Below the pieces are notes generated by a model, which was not told where the DNA came from, did not search any database, and saw only the letters and a list, made by a program, of their open reading frames with translations. A DNA stretch of 64,000 nt from Sinomonas sp. P10A9 (GTDB taxonomy: Bacteria; Actinomycetota; Actinomycetes; Actinomycetales; Micrococcaceae): the NCBI RefSeq assembly GCF_041022165.1, contig NZ_CP163302.1, positions 2,108,001 to 2,172,000 of the forward strand, written 5' to 3'. A program made the position numbers and the translations under genes. How positions within the stretch are numbered: the first letter of the stretch is position 1; each line of letters starts with the position of its first letter. Below, piece after piece: positions 7,237-15,539 of this stretch.

Positions 7237-8152
7237 GCTCGACCGCGGCCGTGGCATTGAGCGTCTCGCCGCCGACGAGCCGCTCGAGCTCCCCGCGGTC
7301 CGTGTGGTGGCCTGCCGGGCCCATCTGGACGAGGTCTGCCGCGGCGCCGGGGGACAGGGCGAGGGGGAATTCGAGGGGTACCCGGGAGACCGGCTCGTAG
7401 TCGTTCGACGCCGTGTGCTCGAGGGCCTCGGCCTTCCCCTCCGGGACGCTGAGGAGAGGCAGCCTCTCTCGGAGCTCGGCGAGGTGCCCGGGCAGCGGCG
7501 TGACCACGCACAGGAGCCCACCACGTCTGGTGACCCGCGCGAACTCAGGCAGGTTCCGCGGAGAGAAGACGTCCAGAACGCCGTCTACGCTTGCGGCCGC
7601 GAGCGGGAGGGGACGCCACAGATCCCACACGATGGCGGCGACACCCGGCAGCCTGGCGGCCCGGCGCAGCGCGTGGGGCGAGAGGTCGAGCGCAACGGCG
7701 CGGCGCCGTCGCGCGTCCGCGCTGCCGACTGCCGCGGCCCCGACTGCCGCGGCCCCGACTGCCGCGGTACCGACCGCCGCCGTGCCCCGTAGGCCCAGCA
7801 CGGCGGCCAGGTAGTAGCCCGTTCCCGCGCCCGCGTCGAGGAGGGCGGCGTCCTCGCGGAGCGGACCGCATGCCTCGGCGAGGGCCTCCGCGATGGGCGC
7901 GTAGTGGCCAGCCGTGAGGAACCGATCCCGCGCCGCGACCATCGCGGCGGTATCGGGGGTAAACCCGGTCCCGCGGCCCGTGAGGAAGCTGACGTAGCCC
8001 TGCCGCGCGGCGTCGTACCGGTGCCCCTCGGCGCACACGAGCGTCCGCGGCCCGCTCGCCTCAGGGTCCCAGTCGGTGCCGCAGTGGGGGCAGATCAGGA
8101 GGTCCAGGGCGTCGGTGAGCACGGCTCCCATCGTATCGGCGTGCGAATGCAT
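7214..8152 (-). CDS. RlmA-type 23S rRNA (guanine) methyltransferase
   Basis: This SAM-dependent methyltransferase of the RlmA(I)/RlmA(II) family modifies a guanine in helix 35 of 23S rRNA. The N-terminal zinc ribbon is visible (CPHCGTDW, then CAEGHRYD), followed by QGYVSFLTG and the SAM motif LLDAGAGTGYY. A pentapeptide tandem repeat (GTAAV/GAAAV) interrupts the Rossmann domain right after motif I. The start is either the ATG at 8152, after an AAAGGG, or the ATG at 8131; the 8152 choice gives 312 residues. The gene is divergent from the S9 peptidase with only 12 bp between starts. The family is clear; G745 versus G748 specificity is not. Confidence 0.85.
   Translation of the reverse strand: MHSHADTMGAVLTDALDLLICPHCGTDWDPEASGPRTLVCAEGHRYDAARQGYVSFLTGRGTGFTPDTAAMVAARDRFLTAGHYAPIAEALAEACGPLREDAALLDAGAGTGYYLAAVLGLRGTAAVGTAAVGAAAVGAAAVGSADARRRRAVALDLSPHALRRAARLPGVAAIVWDLWRPLPLAAASVDGVLDVFSPRNLPEFARVTRRGGLLCVVTPLPGHLAELRERLPLLSVPEGKAEALEHTASNDYEPVSRVPLEFPLALSPGAAADLVQMGPAGHHTDRGELERLVGGETLNATAAVELSVLRRR
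7726..7785. repeat. Four 15-bp tandem repeats inside the methyltransferase gene
   Basis: Four in-frame units of 15 bp (CGACTGCCGCGGCCC, then an identical copy, then copies with 2 and 3-4 changes) encode the GTAAV/GAAAV pentapeptide array. The copies nearest the protein C-terminal side are identical, suggesting recent duplication. Confidence 0.85.
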
Positions 8153-8164
8153 AGGATCCCTTTC

Positions 8165-10183
8165 ATGCTTCCCGCACACGTGGACCTCATCCGTTCCCTG
8201 TCTACCCCCGCCGTGCATCCCGCCGCGGACCGCTGCGCAGTAGCCGTGACGCGCCCTGACTTCCGAGCCGACAGTGCCGTTGGCCAGGTCTGGGAAGTGC
8301 CGCTCGACGGCGGCGAGGCCCGCCTGCTGACGCGCGGATTCCGGGACACCGCTCCGGCGTACTCGCCCGACGGCCATGTCCTCGCGTTCCTGCGGGCCGA
8401 GCCGGAGGGCCGGCCGCAGCTCGCGGTCGTCGATGCCCGCGGGGGCGAGGCTCGCCTCCTCACAGACGCCCCGCTCGGCGTCTCGCAGTTCGCCTTCTCG
8501 CACGACGGCGCGCTGATCGCCTACACCGCGCGCGTGCCCGAGCCCGGGCGGTACGGATCCACCGAGGGCGTCCGTCCCGGTGCCGAGGACCCCCGTCTCA
8601 TCCGAGACCTGAACTACCGGATGAACGGTGTCGGGTACACGGGCGACCAGCGCACGCGGCTGTTCGTCCTCGAGGTGCCGCGGTTGGACGCCGAGCCGTT
8701 TGTGGCCGCGCGAGGGCGGGCCGCCGCGGCCGAGACCGCCGGCGCCGGGAAGTCCGAAAGTCCCGCGCCGGAGACAGGTCTGCCCGAGTCGCGCGAGCTC
8801 ACGGACGGCACCGTGGACCACGCGGAACCGGGGTTCAGCGCCGACGGGGCCTGGATCTACACGGTCTCGGGCTTCGACCCCTCGGCGGTCGACACCCTGG
8901 TCCGGCGGGCCGTCCGCACCCCGGTGGGTGGAGGCCCGAGTGAGGCGCTGGATCTCCCATCCGCCGCGGCCGCCTCAGTGCTGTCGGTCGCCGAGGCGGC
9001 CGACGGCTCCGGCGTCTTCGTGGTCGCCTCCTCCCTCGGGGACTCGGGCACCGACTTCATCGGGCGGCCCTCGCACCTCTTCTGGCACACCCCGCACGAC
9101 GGCGCGACGGTGCGGCTCACGCCCGACGGCGACGACCTGGGCGAGGCCCCGGGTGCCCTGCGCGTCGCGTCCGACGGCCGGGCGCTCGTCCTGAGCCGCA
9201 CACGCGGTTCCGTGCAGCTGCTGGCCTTCAACGCCCAGGGACGCCGCGAGGAACTGACTGGGGCCCCGCTCGTGGTGACCGGCATCGGCGAGGCCGGGGG
9301 CGCCGTCGTGCTCTCAGCGGGCGACGCCGAGGGGCCGGGCGAGCTCTATCGGCTCGCCGAAGGCCGAGGCCCCGTGAAGATCACCGATCTCAACGCGCCG
9401 CTGCGCAGCGCCGGCGCCCCGCTCGCGCCCAGGGAGTTCACCGGCACGAGTGCCGACGGCAGCGACGTGCACGGCTGGGTGGTGCTGCCCGCAGGGGAGG
9501 GGCCGCATCCTGCGCTCCTCATGATCCACGGCGGACCCTTCGCCCAGTACACGGGCGCGTGGTTCGACGAGGCGCAGGTCTACGCGGGCGCCGGGTACGG
9601 CGTCGTCATGTGCAACCCGCGCGGCGCAGCAGGCTACGGCGAGGACCACGCCCGTGCCATCAAGGGCCGCATGGGCACCGTGGACCTCGAGGATGTGCTC
9701 GGCTTCCTCGACTCCGCGCTTGCCGCGTTCCCCCTGCTCGATGCAGGCCGGCTCGGGATCCTCGGCGGCTCGTACGGCGGATACCTCACGGCCTGGACGA
9801 TCGCCCACGACCACCGGTTCAAGGCGGCGATTGTCGAGCGCGGGTTCCTGGATCCGCTCAGCTTCGTGGGCTCGAGCGATATCGGGTGGTTCTTCCCCGG
9901 CGAGTACACCGGCTGGGACCCCGCGGCGATGGAGAGGCAGAGCCCCATGGCGCACGTCGGCGACGTGCGCACGCCAACGCTCGTGGTCCACTCCGAGGAA
10001 GACTGGCGCTGCCCGATCGAGCAGGCGCAGCGGTACTACACGGCTCTCAGACTCGGTGGCGTCGACGCCGAACTGCTCGTCTTTCCGGGCGAGAACCATG
10101 AGATGTCCCGCTCCGGCACGCCGCACCATCGGAAGGCACGCTTCGAGCACATCCTCCGGTGGTTCGGGCAGTACCTCCGCTAG
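8165..10183 (+). CDS. S9-family prolyl oligopeptidase / acylaminoacyl-peptidase-like
   Basis: This 672-residue serine peptidase of clan SC family S9 is probably cytosolic, as no signal peptide is seen. An N-terminal beta-propeller (about residues 10-410) precedes an alpha/beta-hydrolase domain. The catalytic serine is in GGSYGG (Ser536), with Asp613 in SEEDWRCP and His645 in ENHEMS. Family members cleave short peptides or remove acylated N-terminal residues. I start it at the ATG at 8165 with AGGA eight bases upstream; an in-frame ATG at 8147 is possible. It is followed closely by the convergent deformylase gene. Exact specificity is unknown. Confidence 0.9.
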   Translation: MLPAHVDLIRSLSTPAVHPAADRCAVAVTRPDFRADSAVGQVWEVPLDGGEARLLTRGFRDTAPAYSPDGHVLAFLRAEPEGRPQLAVVDARGGEARLLTDAPLGVSQFAFSHDGALIAYTARVPEPGRYGSTEGVRPGAEDPRLIRDLNYRMNGVGYTGDQRTRLFVLEVPRLDAEPFVAARGRAAAAETAGAGKSESPAPETGLPESRELTDGTVDHAEPGFSADGAWIYTVSGFDPSAVDTLVRRAVRTPVGGGPSEALDLPSAAAASVLSVAEAADGSGVFVVASSLGDSGTDFIGRPSHLFWHTPHDGATVRLTPDGDDLGEAPGALRVASDGRALVLSRTRGSVQLLAFNAQGRREELTGAPLVVTGIGEAGGAVVLSAGDAEGPGELYRLAEGRGPVKITDLNAPLRSAGAPLAPREFTGTSADGSDVHGWVVLPAGEGPHPALLMIHGGPFAQYTGAWFDEAQVYAGAGYGVVMCNPRGAAGYGEDHARAIKGRMGTVDLEDVLGFLDSALAAFPLLDAGRLGILGGSYGGYLTAWTIAHDHRFKAAIVERGFLDPLSFVGSSDIGWFFPGEYTGWDPAAMERQSPMAHVGDVRTPTLVVHSEEDWRCPIEQAQRYYTALRLGGVDAELLVFPGENHEMSRSGTPHHRKARFEHILRWFGQYLR

Positions 10184-10194
10184 GGCGCCTCGGC

Positions 10195-10869
10195 TCAGAA
10201 GCCCAGGGCGCGGGCGGCATGTTCGGGTGTGGACTGGGCCCACCGGGCCGAGTACTCCTCGTTCGCGCACAGGGAGCGCGCCTCGGCCTTGTCGAGGTAC
10301 AGGGTTCCGCCGAGATGGTCGGTCTCGTGCTGGACAATCCGGGCCTGCCAGCCGCGGAACTCCGCGGCCCTGGCCGCTCCGTCCGGGGCGGACCAGCGTG
10401 CCTCCACCCGGTCGGGCCTGCGCACCACGGCGGTGTAGCCGCGCACCGAGAGGCAGCCCTCGAAGAACTCTGCTCGCCCGTCTCCGACTGGGATGTAGGC
10501 CGGGTTGACCATCGCGACGAACGGCAGCGGCTCCCGGCTGCGGGTGTGCGCGATCTCCTCGTCTGCGGCCCATGTGTCTTCGAGTACCGCGAGCCGCAGC
10601 GGCAGGCCGATCTGGGGCGCTGCGAGGCCGACGCCCGGTGCCTCGTGCATCGTGCGGCGCATGATGGTCAGGAGCGCATCCAGCAGTTCGGCGTCGAGCT
10701 GGCCATCGAACGCCACGGCACGGGTCCGCAGGACGGGGTGTCCGGCCTGGACGATCGCGGGCAACTGCTCCCCGGCAACGATCTCGGCGGCGGCTTCGGC
10801 GATGCGCGCGGCAGACCAGTCGCTCGCGGGTGCCGCCGCGGATACGGACGATGAGGATGCGGAACTCAT
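10195..10869 (-). CDS. def: Peptide deformylase
   Basis: Peptide deformylase removes the formyl group from the N-terminal methionine of new proteins in the cytosol. All three metal motifs are intact: GVGLAAPQ (79-86), EGCLS (137-141, metal ligand Cys139) and HETDH (181-185). The 224 residues include an N-terminal extension of about 35 residues relative to compact enzymes. The ATG lies six bases after TAGGCT (10876-10881), suggesting leaderless expression. It is convergent with the S9 peptidase gene, 11 bp apart. Confidence 0.95.
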   Translation of the reverse strand: MSSASSSSVSAAAPASDWSAARIAEAAAEIVAGEQLPAIVQAGHPVLRTRAVAFDGQLDAELLDALLTIMRRTMHEAPGVGLAAPQIGLPLRLAVLEDTWAADEEIAHTRSREPLPFVAMVNPAYIPVGDGRAEFFEGCLSVRGYTAVVRRPDRVEARWSAPDGAARAAEFRGWQARIVQHETDHLGGTLYLDKAEARSLCANEEYSARWAQSTPEHAARALGF

Positions 10870-10938
10870 AGGCCAAGCCTAGGGTGCCCCGCGCGGTCTG
10901 CGTGGTGTTCCCGGTCTCGCCGTCTGACCGGTCGGGCC

Positions 10939-11868
10939 TCAGCCGGCAGACCAGCCGCACGCCGAGGCGACGAACGCGTAGATCGCCGCGCGCAGTGCCG
11001 TCGCGGCCGCCACCTTGACGACGCCGGAGGCGCCGCCCATCGCAACGGTGAGCGGAACTAAGGTGCCCACCTTGTCCTCGGCGACTGCGTGCGGATCGCA
11101 GCGGGCGGGACGCACCGCGAGACGGACCGTCTTCCCCGGCGCGAGCACGACGCCGCGTGGCCACGGCTGGGCCGGATCCTCGTCCAGCAGCGTGGTCCCG
11201 CCGACCGACGAGAGCGTGAGCGCGCTGACGGAGTGGGGAGGGGTCGCGACCGGGATCGGCTCGACGCGGAGCGTCAGGACGGCCGTTCCATTCGTCGGCC
11301 CCGGTGTGAGCTCATCGTCGAGGCGCAGGGCCGCGACGGAGGCCACCGCTGCGGCGAAACACCCTTCCGTATGGATCCGGGCCAGCACGCCGTGCGGATC
11401 GGTGGCCGCCACACGGGCCCCCGTGCCGTCGGCGAGGCGCACGACGACGGAGGGTGCGCCGTCGGGCGACGGGTCCGCGATCCCAGCCGATGCTGTTCCG
11501 CCGGGCCCCGAGCACCGCGGCGCTGCGGCAACGGCAGGAAGGCTCGTCGTCTGGCCCGTGGTGAAGTCCGTGGAACCGGTCCAGACGGTTCCGCCGGCGA
11601 AGCGCGGATCGTCGAGTTCGGCACGCACCACGGTGAAGGGCGCGCCGCCCGTGTCCGTGAGCTGGAGGACGATGGTCCCGCTCGCGTAGCCGTCCCGGAA
11701 CTGGTCCACCGCGGCGGCGAGGGGGAGAGAAGCCGAGGACGGGGATGTGGACGCTGGCGGGTTCGACGCCTGCTTCGGGGCCGCAGTGACAGAGCATCCT
11801 CCGAGGCAGAGGGCGCCAGCCAGTGCAAGCACGCCGAGCGTGCGTGCAGGGGTCGTGGCAGGGGACAT
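10939..11868 (-). CDS. Secreted lipoprotein, function unknown
   Basis: This 309-residue protein has a signal peptide ending in a lipobox (CLGGC, lipidated Cys25), a Ser/Pro/Ala-rich linker (about residues 30-50) and a beta-rich domain of about 240 residues. Single Cys residues are spaced along it and could form disulfides. I recognise no family. I start it at the ATG at 11868, which begins the signal peptide; a longer frame overlaps the LysR gene. TACCCT lies six bases before this ATG, so the transcript may be leaderless. The stop is four bases from nothing notable; def follows 70 bp downstream. Confidence 0.72.
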   Translation of the reverse strand: MSPATTPARTLGVLALAGALCLGGCSVTAAPKQASNPPASTSPSSASLPLAAAVDQFRDGYASGTIVLQLTDTGGAPFTVVRAELDDPRFAGGTVWTGSTDFTTGQTTSLPAVAAAPRCSGPGGTASAGIADPSPDGAPSVVVRLADGTGARVAATDPHGVLARIHTEGCFAAAVASVAALRLDDELTPGPTNGTAVLTLRVEPIPVATPPHSVSALTLSSVGGTTLLDEDPAQPWPRGVVLAPGKTVRLAVRPARCDPHAVAEDKVGTLVPLTVAMGGASGVVKVAAATALRAAIYAFVASACGWSAG

Positions 11869-11872
11869 GCCC

Positions 11873-12760
11873 TTAGGGTACGGCCACCGCGATGCCGAGG
11901 AACTCCTGCGCGGCAGGCTCGAGGGGGCTCCCCGCGCGCCACACCGCACGCAGCACGCGTCCGAGCCGAAGGCCCGGAGTCGGCACCTCGACGAGGCGGC
12001 CGGCGCGGATGGCCATCTGGACTGCGAGGCGGCTCACGACGCCGGGGCCGAGCCCGGCGGCGACGCTGGCCGCGAGGGCCGCATTGCTGCCCACCTCGAA
12101 CCGGTCGCCGGCGCCGAAAGGCGCGAGGGCGAGGTCGGCGGTCTGCCGCGTGCCGGAACCCGGCTCCCGCACCACGAGCCCGGCCCTGGCGACCGCCTGT
12201 GGCGAGACCCCGCCGTCGTGCGCCCAGGCGTGGTCGGGGCGCACGACGACGACGAGCTCGTCACGCCCCACCTCGAGGTACCGGAAGCCCGTCTGGACGG
12301 TGGGGCCCTCGACGAAGCCCAGGTCCGCGGCGCCCGTGCGCAGGCGGTCGAAGACCTCGTCGGAGTTGCCGACGTCGAGGGTCGTGGTGACGCCGGCAAG
12401 GCGCTGCTGCGCGGTGGCGAGCCACCCGGGCATGAGGTGCTCAGCGACCGTGAGGGAGGCGCAGAGGTGGAGCGCCCCGCGCCCTCCCTCGAGGGCCTGC
12501 ACCGAGCGGGCCACGCTCTCCGCGGCCTCGGCCACCTCGGCCGCGAGTCCCGCTACAACCCGACCGCGGTCCGTGAGCATGGTGCCCCTCGGCGTGCGCC
12601 GTGCGAGGGGGAATCCTGCGGATCGCTCCATCTGGTCGAGCAGCCGCGACGCGTTCGGCTGGGCCATACCCGTGGTCCGGGCCGCCCCGCCAATGCTCCC
12701 CTCGGCCGCGAGGGCAGCAAGGAAGCGGTAATGCCGAAGGTCCCAGTCACGTACGGTCAT
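11873..12760 (-). CDS. LysR-family transcriptional regulator
   Basis: This 295-residue LysR-type regulator has an N-terminal winged helix (about residues 5-65; GSIGGAARTTGMAQPNASRL) and a periplasmic-binding-protein-like effector domain. It resembles the CysB/YeiE-like regulators encoded beside YeiH transporters. It is divergent from the YeiH gene with 71 bp between starts, the classic arrangement for control of the neighbour. The ATG is six bases after TATGCT (12767-12772), and an inverted repeat (CATAT-N7-ATATG, 12758-12774) covers that -10, suggesting autorepression. The effector is unknown; sulfur compounds are a guess from the neighbour. Confidence 0.9.
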   Translation of the reverse strand: MTVRDWDLRHYRFLAALAAEGSIGGAARTTGMAQPNASRLLDQMERSAGFPLARRTPRGTMLTDRGRVVAGLAAEVAEAAESVARSVQALEGGRGALHLCASLTVAEHLMPGWLATAQQRLAGVTTTLDVGNSDEVFDRLRTGAADLGFVEGPTVQTGFRYLEVGRDELVVVVRPDHAWAHDGGVSPQAVARAGLVVREPGSGTRQTADLALAPFGAGDRFEVGSNAALAASVAAGLGPGVVSRLAVQMAIRAGRLVEVPTPGLRLGRVLRAVWRAGSPLEPAAQEFLGIAVAVP

Positions 12761-12774
12761 ATCGTCAGCATATG
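12758..12774. promoter_or_regulatory. Inverted repeat over the LysR start and -10
   Basis: CATAT-N7-ATATG spans the start codon and the -10 hexamer of the LysR gene in the divergent gap with the YeiH transporter. It is short, so the operator call is tentative. Confidence 0.3.
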
Positions 12775-12831
12775 GGGTACATGCCCGATTGCCGTCTACT
12801 GGCCCCGCGTGTGCGCCGAGACCATGGAACC

Positions 12832-13851
12832 ATGGCATCCGTACGTCCCGTGACCCCTCCCGAAACGCGCGGGACGTCCCGCGCCGGCCGAGTCCTGCCG
12901 GGCCTCGCAGTCGCCGTAGTGGGGGCCGGCGCCGCCGTTGCCGCAGGCACAGCCGTCCCTGGGCTGAGCCCGCTGCTCGTCGCGATCGTCCTCGGCATCG
13001 CAGCGCGCAATCTGGGGCTCCTGCCGGCGAGCCTCGGCGCAGGCCTCGCCGTCGCGGGACGGGTCCCGCTCCGACTCGGCATCGTGGTGCTCGGCCTGCA
13101 GCTCTCGCTGCGGGACCTCGCGGATCTCGGGTGGGGAATCCCGGCGCTCGCTGTCCTTGTGGTGGTAACGGGCATCGCCGTGACGCTGCTGCTCGGACGG
13201 CTCCTGCAGGTGCCGCGCCGCCAGGCGCTGCTCGTGGCCTGCGGCTTCTCGATCTGCGGGGCGGCGGCCGTTGCCGGCGTCGAATCGGTCGTCGAGGCCG
13301 ATGAGGAGGAGACGGTCACCGCCGTCGCCCTTGTGGTCCTCTTCGGAACGCTCATGATCCCCACCGTCCCCCTCCTCGCAGGGCTCCTCGGGCTCGACGT
13401 CCGCACCGGGGCGGTGTGGGCCGGCGCGAGCGTGCACGAGGTTGCCCAGGTCGTCGCCACAGGTGGGCTCCTCGGCGGAGGAGCGCTGGCCATCGCGGTG
13501 ACCGTCAAGCTCGCGCGGGTGCTCATGCTCGCGCCCGTCGCCGCCGCCCTGTCGTGGCAGATGCGGAAGAAAGGCACGGAAAGCGGCGAGCGGCCACCCC
13601 TCGTGCCGATCTTCGTGCTCGGGTTCATCGCGCTCGTGGTTGTCCGCACCCTTGTTCCTGTGCCCCCCGCGGTGCTCGGAGCGACCTCGGGCCTGCAGAC
13701 CTTCCTGCTCACGACGGCGATGCTCGGGCTGGGAGCGGGCGTGCGGATCCGTTCAATCGTTGCCCGGGGCGGACGGACGTTCGCGCTCGCCGCCGGCTCA
13801 ACCCTCGCGGTGGCTGCGGTGGGTCTCGCCGGAGCGCTCGTGGTGGCCTGA
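12832..13851 (+). CDS. YeiH-family (UPF0324) putative sulfate exporter
   Basis: This 339-residue integral membrane protein has about ten transmembrane helices and the UPF0324 signatures CGFSICGAAAVAG and ASVHEVAQVVATG. Family members are annotated as putative sulfate or sulfur-compound exporters; evidence in the family is limited. The ATG at 12832 starts the region that aligns with the family; about 77 upstream residues of the open frame belong to the opposite gene. It is divergent from its probable LysR regulator. The next gene begins 105 bp downstream on the same strand. Confidence 0.85.
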   Translation: MASVRPVTPPETRGTSRAGRVLPGLAVAVVGAGAAVAAGTAVPGLSPLLVAIVLGIAARNLGLLPASLGAGLAVAGRVPLRLGIVVLGLQLSLRDLADLGWGIPALAVLVVVTGIAVTLLLGRLLQVPRRQALLVACGFSICGAAAVAGVESVVEADEEETVTAVALVVLFGTLMIPTVPLLAGLLGLDVRTGAVWAGASVHEVAQVVATGGLLGGGALAIAVTVKLARVLMLAPVAAALSWQMRKKGTESGERPPLVPIFVLGFIALVVVRTLVPVPPAVLGATSGLQTFLLTTAMLGLGAGVRIRSIVARGGRTFALAAGSTLAVAAVGLAGALVVA

Positions 13852-13956
13852 TCGCTCGGAACCAAGTCTGGAAACCGGCTGAGGGTGACCGCATCCTCAG
13901 CTGGATCACAGCTGGGCGCACTCAAGGTCATAGATGCCGTTCCTACCGTGGGAGGC

Positions 13957-15468
13957 ATGATCAAGGTCAGCCGTCGCCACTTCATCCAGGGTGCTGGACT
14001 CGCCGTCGTCGGCGCCGTCGCCGGGGCAGGAGTTGCACGTTCGAGCATCTTCCCGCTGCCGCCGAGCGCGGCCGCTGCTTCGACCCCCACGCCGTCGGCG
14101 TCCGCGTCCGCGTCGGCAGGCACTACCGGGATTGCAGATCGGACGTTCACGAGCACCAAGCTCACCGCGCCGCACGTGAGTGTCTGGACCGACGCCTCCA
14201 CCGCAGCAGGCCTCCTGTTCACGGGGCCCATGGGGCACGGGACCAACGGCCTCATCATGGATAACACGGGCGCCCCTGTGTGGATGGAGCCGACGGGCGC
14301 GGGAGTCACCGACCTCCGCGTGCAGACCTATCGGGGACAGCCCGTCCTGACCTACTGGAGCGGCAAGGGGATCGGCGGCCATGGAGAAGGCATTGGCGTC
14401 ATTAAGGACACCGCGTACAGGACCGTCGCCCAGCTCTCCGCGGGCGCCGGCCTCAAGGCCGACCTCCACGAGTTCACCCTCACTCAGGCCGGCACCGCAC
14501 TCATGACCTCGTATCCCACGGTCAAGGCGGACCTGTCCTCGGTGGGCGGCCCCGCCTCGGGCTACATGTACGACTGCCACGTCCAAGAGGTAGACATCCC
14601 CACGGGTGCGCTCCTGTTCGACTGGACCGCGTCGGCCCACATCCCCCTCTCGGAATCGTTCGTCAAGCCCTCGGACGACGCCGCCGCGAACGGCACGACC
14701 TCAGACAAGGCGTTCGATCCCTTCCACATCAACTCCGTGGACCGCCGACCCGACGGTTACCTCGTCTCGGCGCGCCACACCCACACCGCCTATCTCGTCG
14801 GGCAGGGCGGGGACATCGTGTGGCGGCTTGGGGGGTCCAGGAGCGACTTCACGATTCCAGCGGACGCGGCATTCGCCTGGCAGCATGACGTGCGCCAGCG
14901 GTCCGGCGGGGTCGTCAGCATGTTCGACAACCACTACAAGGACGGCACCACGGGAACCTCCCGCGGGCTCCTCCTTAACGTCGACGAGGCCGCCCGGACG
15001 GTCACCCTCAAGCTGGCCCTCGAGCGGGGCGGCCACCGCGGGAACGCCATGGGCAATGTCCAGTTCCTCGACAACGGCCACTACGTGGTCGGATGGGGAT
15101 CCGATCCGGCCGCGACCGAGTTCGCCGCGGACGGGACCGCGGTCTCCGAAGCCACCGGGATCGGCGGCGGCTGCTACCGCGCCTACCGGCATGCCTGGAG
15201 CGCAACGCCGACGACTCCGCCGGACGTCGCCGTCGTGCAGGGCAACGGTTCGACCATGCAGGCCTTTGCGAGCTGGAACGGCGCCACCGAAGTGGCGAGC
15301 TGGAGATTCCTCGCGGGCAACGACGCCGAGGCGCTCGCCGAGGCGGCCGTCGTCAAGAAGCGCGGTTTCGAGACCACCGCGGCCGTCGCAGCGGCCGGCC
15401 ACGTGGCCGTCCAGGCGCTCGACGCGAAAGGCAACGTCCTCGCGACGTCCGCCGTCATCGCAGCGTAG
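13957..15468 (+). CDS. TAT-exported arylsulfotransferase-like (ASST family) protein
   Basis: This 503-residue protein is probably exported. The N-terminus has a twin-arginine signal (SRRHFIQG, residues 4-11) followed by a hydrophobic helix and a Ser/Thr/Pro-rich linker. The rest is a beta-propeller of the ASST_2 type, with conserved His-containing segments DLHEFTL, YDCHVQEVD, DPFHINSVD, SARHTHT and AWQHDV. True arylsulfate sulfotransferases use an active-site His to move sulfate between phenols, but many members are uncharacterised. The ATG has GGAGG only one base away, so a start at GTG 13948 is possible. It lies next to a putative sulfate exporter, which hints at sulfur handling without proving it. 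Confidence 0.8.
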   Translation: MIKVSRRHFIQGAGLAVVGAVAGAGVARSSIFPLPPSAAAASTPTPSASASASAGTTGIADRTFTSTKLTAPHVSVWTDASTAAGLLFTGPMGHGTNGLIMDNTGAPVWMEPTGAGVTDLRVQTYRGQPVLTYWSGKGIGGHGEGIGVIKDTAYRTVAQLSAGAGLKADLHEFTLTQAGTALMTSYPTVKADLSSVGGPASGYMYDCHVQEVDIPTGALLFDWTASAHIPLSESFVKPSDDAAANGTTSDKAFDPFHINSVDRRPDGYLVSARHTHTAYLVGQGGDIVWRLGGSRSDFTIPADAAFAWQHDVRQRSGGVVSMFDNHYKDGTTGTSRGLLLNVDEAARTVTLKLALERGGHRGNAMGNVQFLDNGHYVVGWGSDPAATEFAADGTAVSEATGIGGGCYRAYRHAWSATPTTPPDVAVVQGNGSTMQAFASWNGATEVASWRFLAGNDAEALAEAAVVKKRGFETTAAVAAAGHVAVQALDAKGNVLATSAVIAA

Positions 15469-15520
15469 GCTGGTGCCCCCGGACCGACGTGCCCAAGGCC
15501 TGCCGCGGGGCAAGGTCCGG
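15466..15520 (+). promoter_or_regulatory. Promoter and structured leader of the EamA transporter gene
   Basis: A TAGGCT hexamer (15466-15471) overlaps the end of the preceding gene and would start RNA near 15478. Exactly there begins a hairpin: CCGGACC (15479-15485) pairs with GGTCCGG (15514-15520), with an inner TGCCC/GGGCA stem. A GGAGG ribosome site and ATG follow 10-20 nt later. I do not recognise a known riboswitch. Confidence 0.35.
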
Positions 15521-15539
15521 TGAAGGACTGGAGGATGCC

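Noticed and set aside
7726..7785. CRISPR-like repeats
   Set aside because: The units are contiguous 15-mers with no spacers and lie in frame in a gene; this is a coding tandem repeat.
12765..14309. A 514-codon frame antisense to YeiH and the ASST-like gene
   Set aside because: Ser/Thr/Ala/Arg-rich low-complexity translation; the sense strand holds intact genes.
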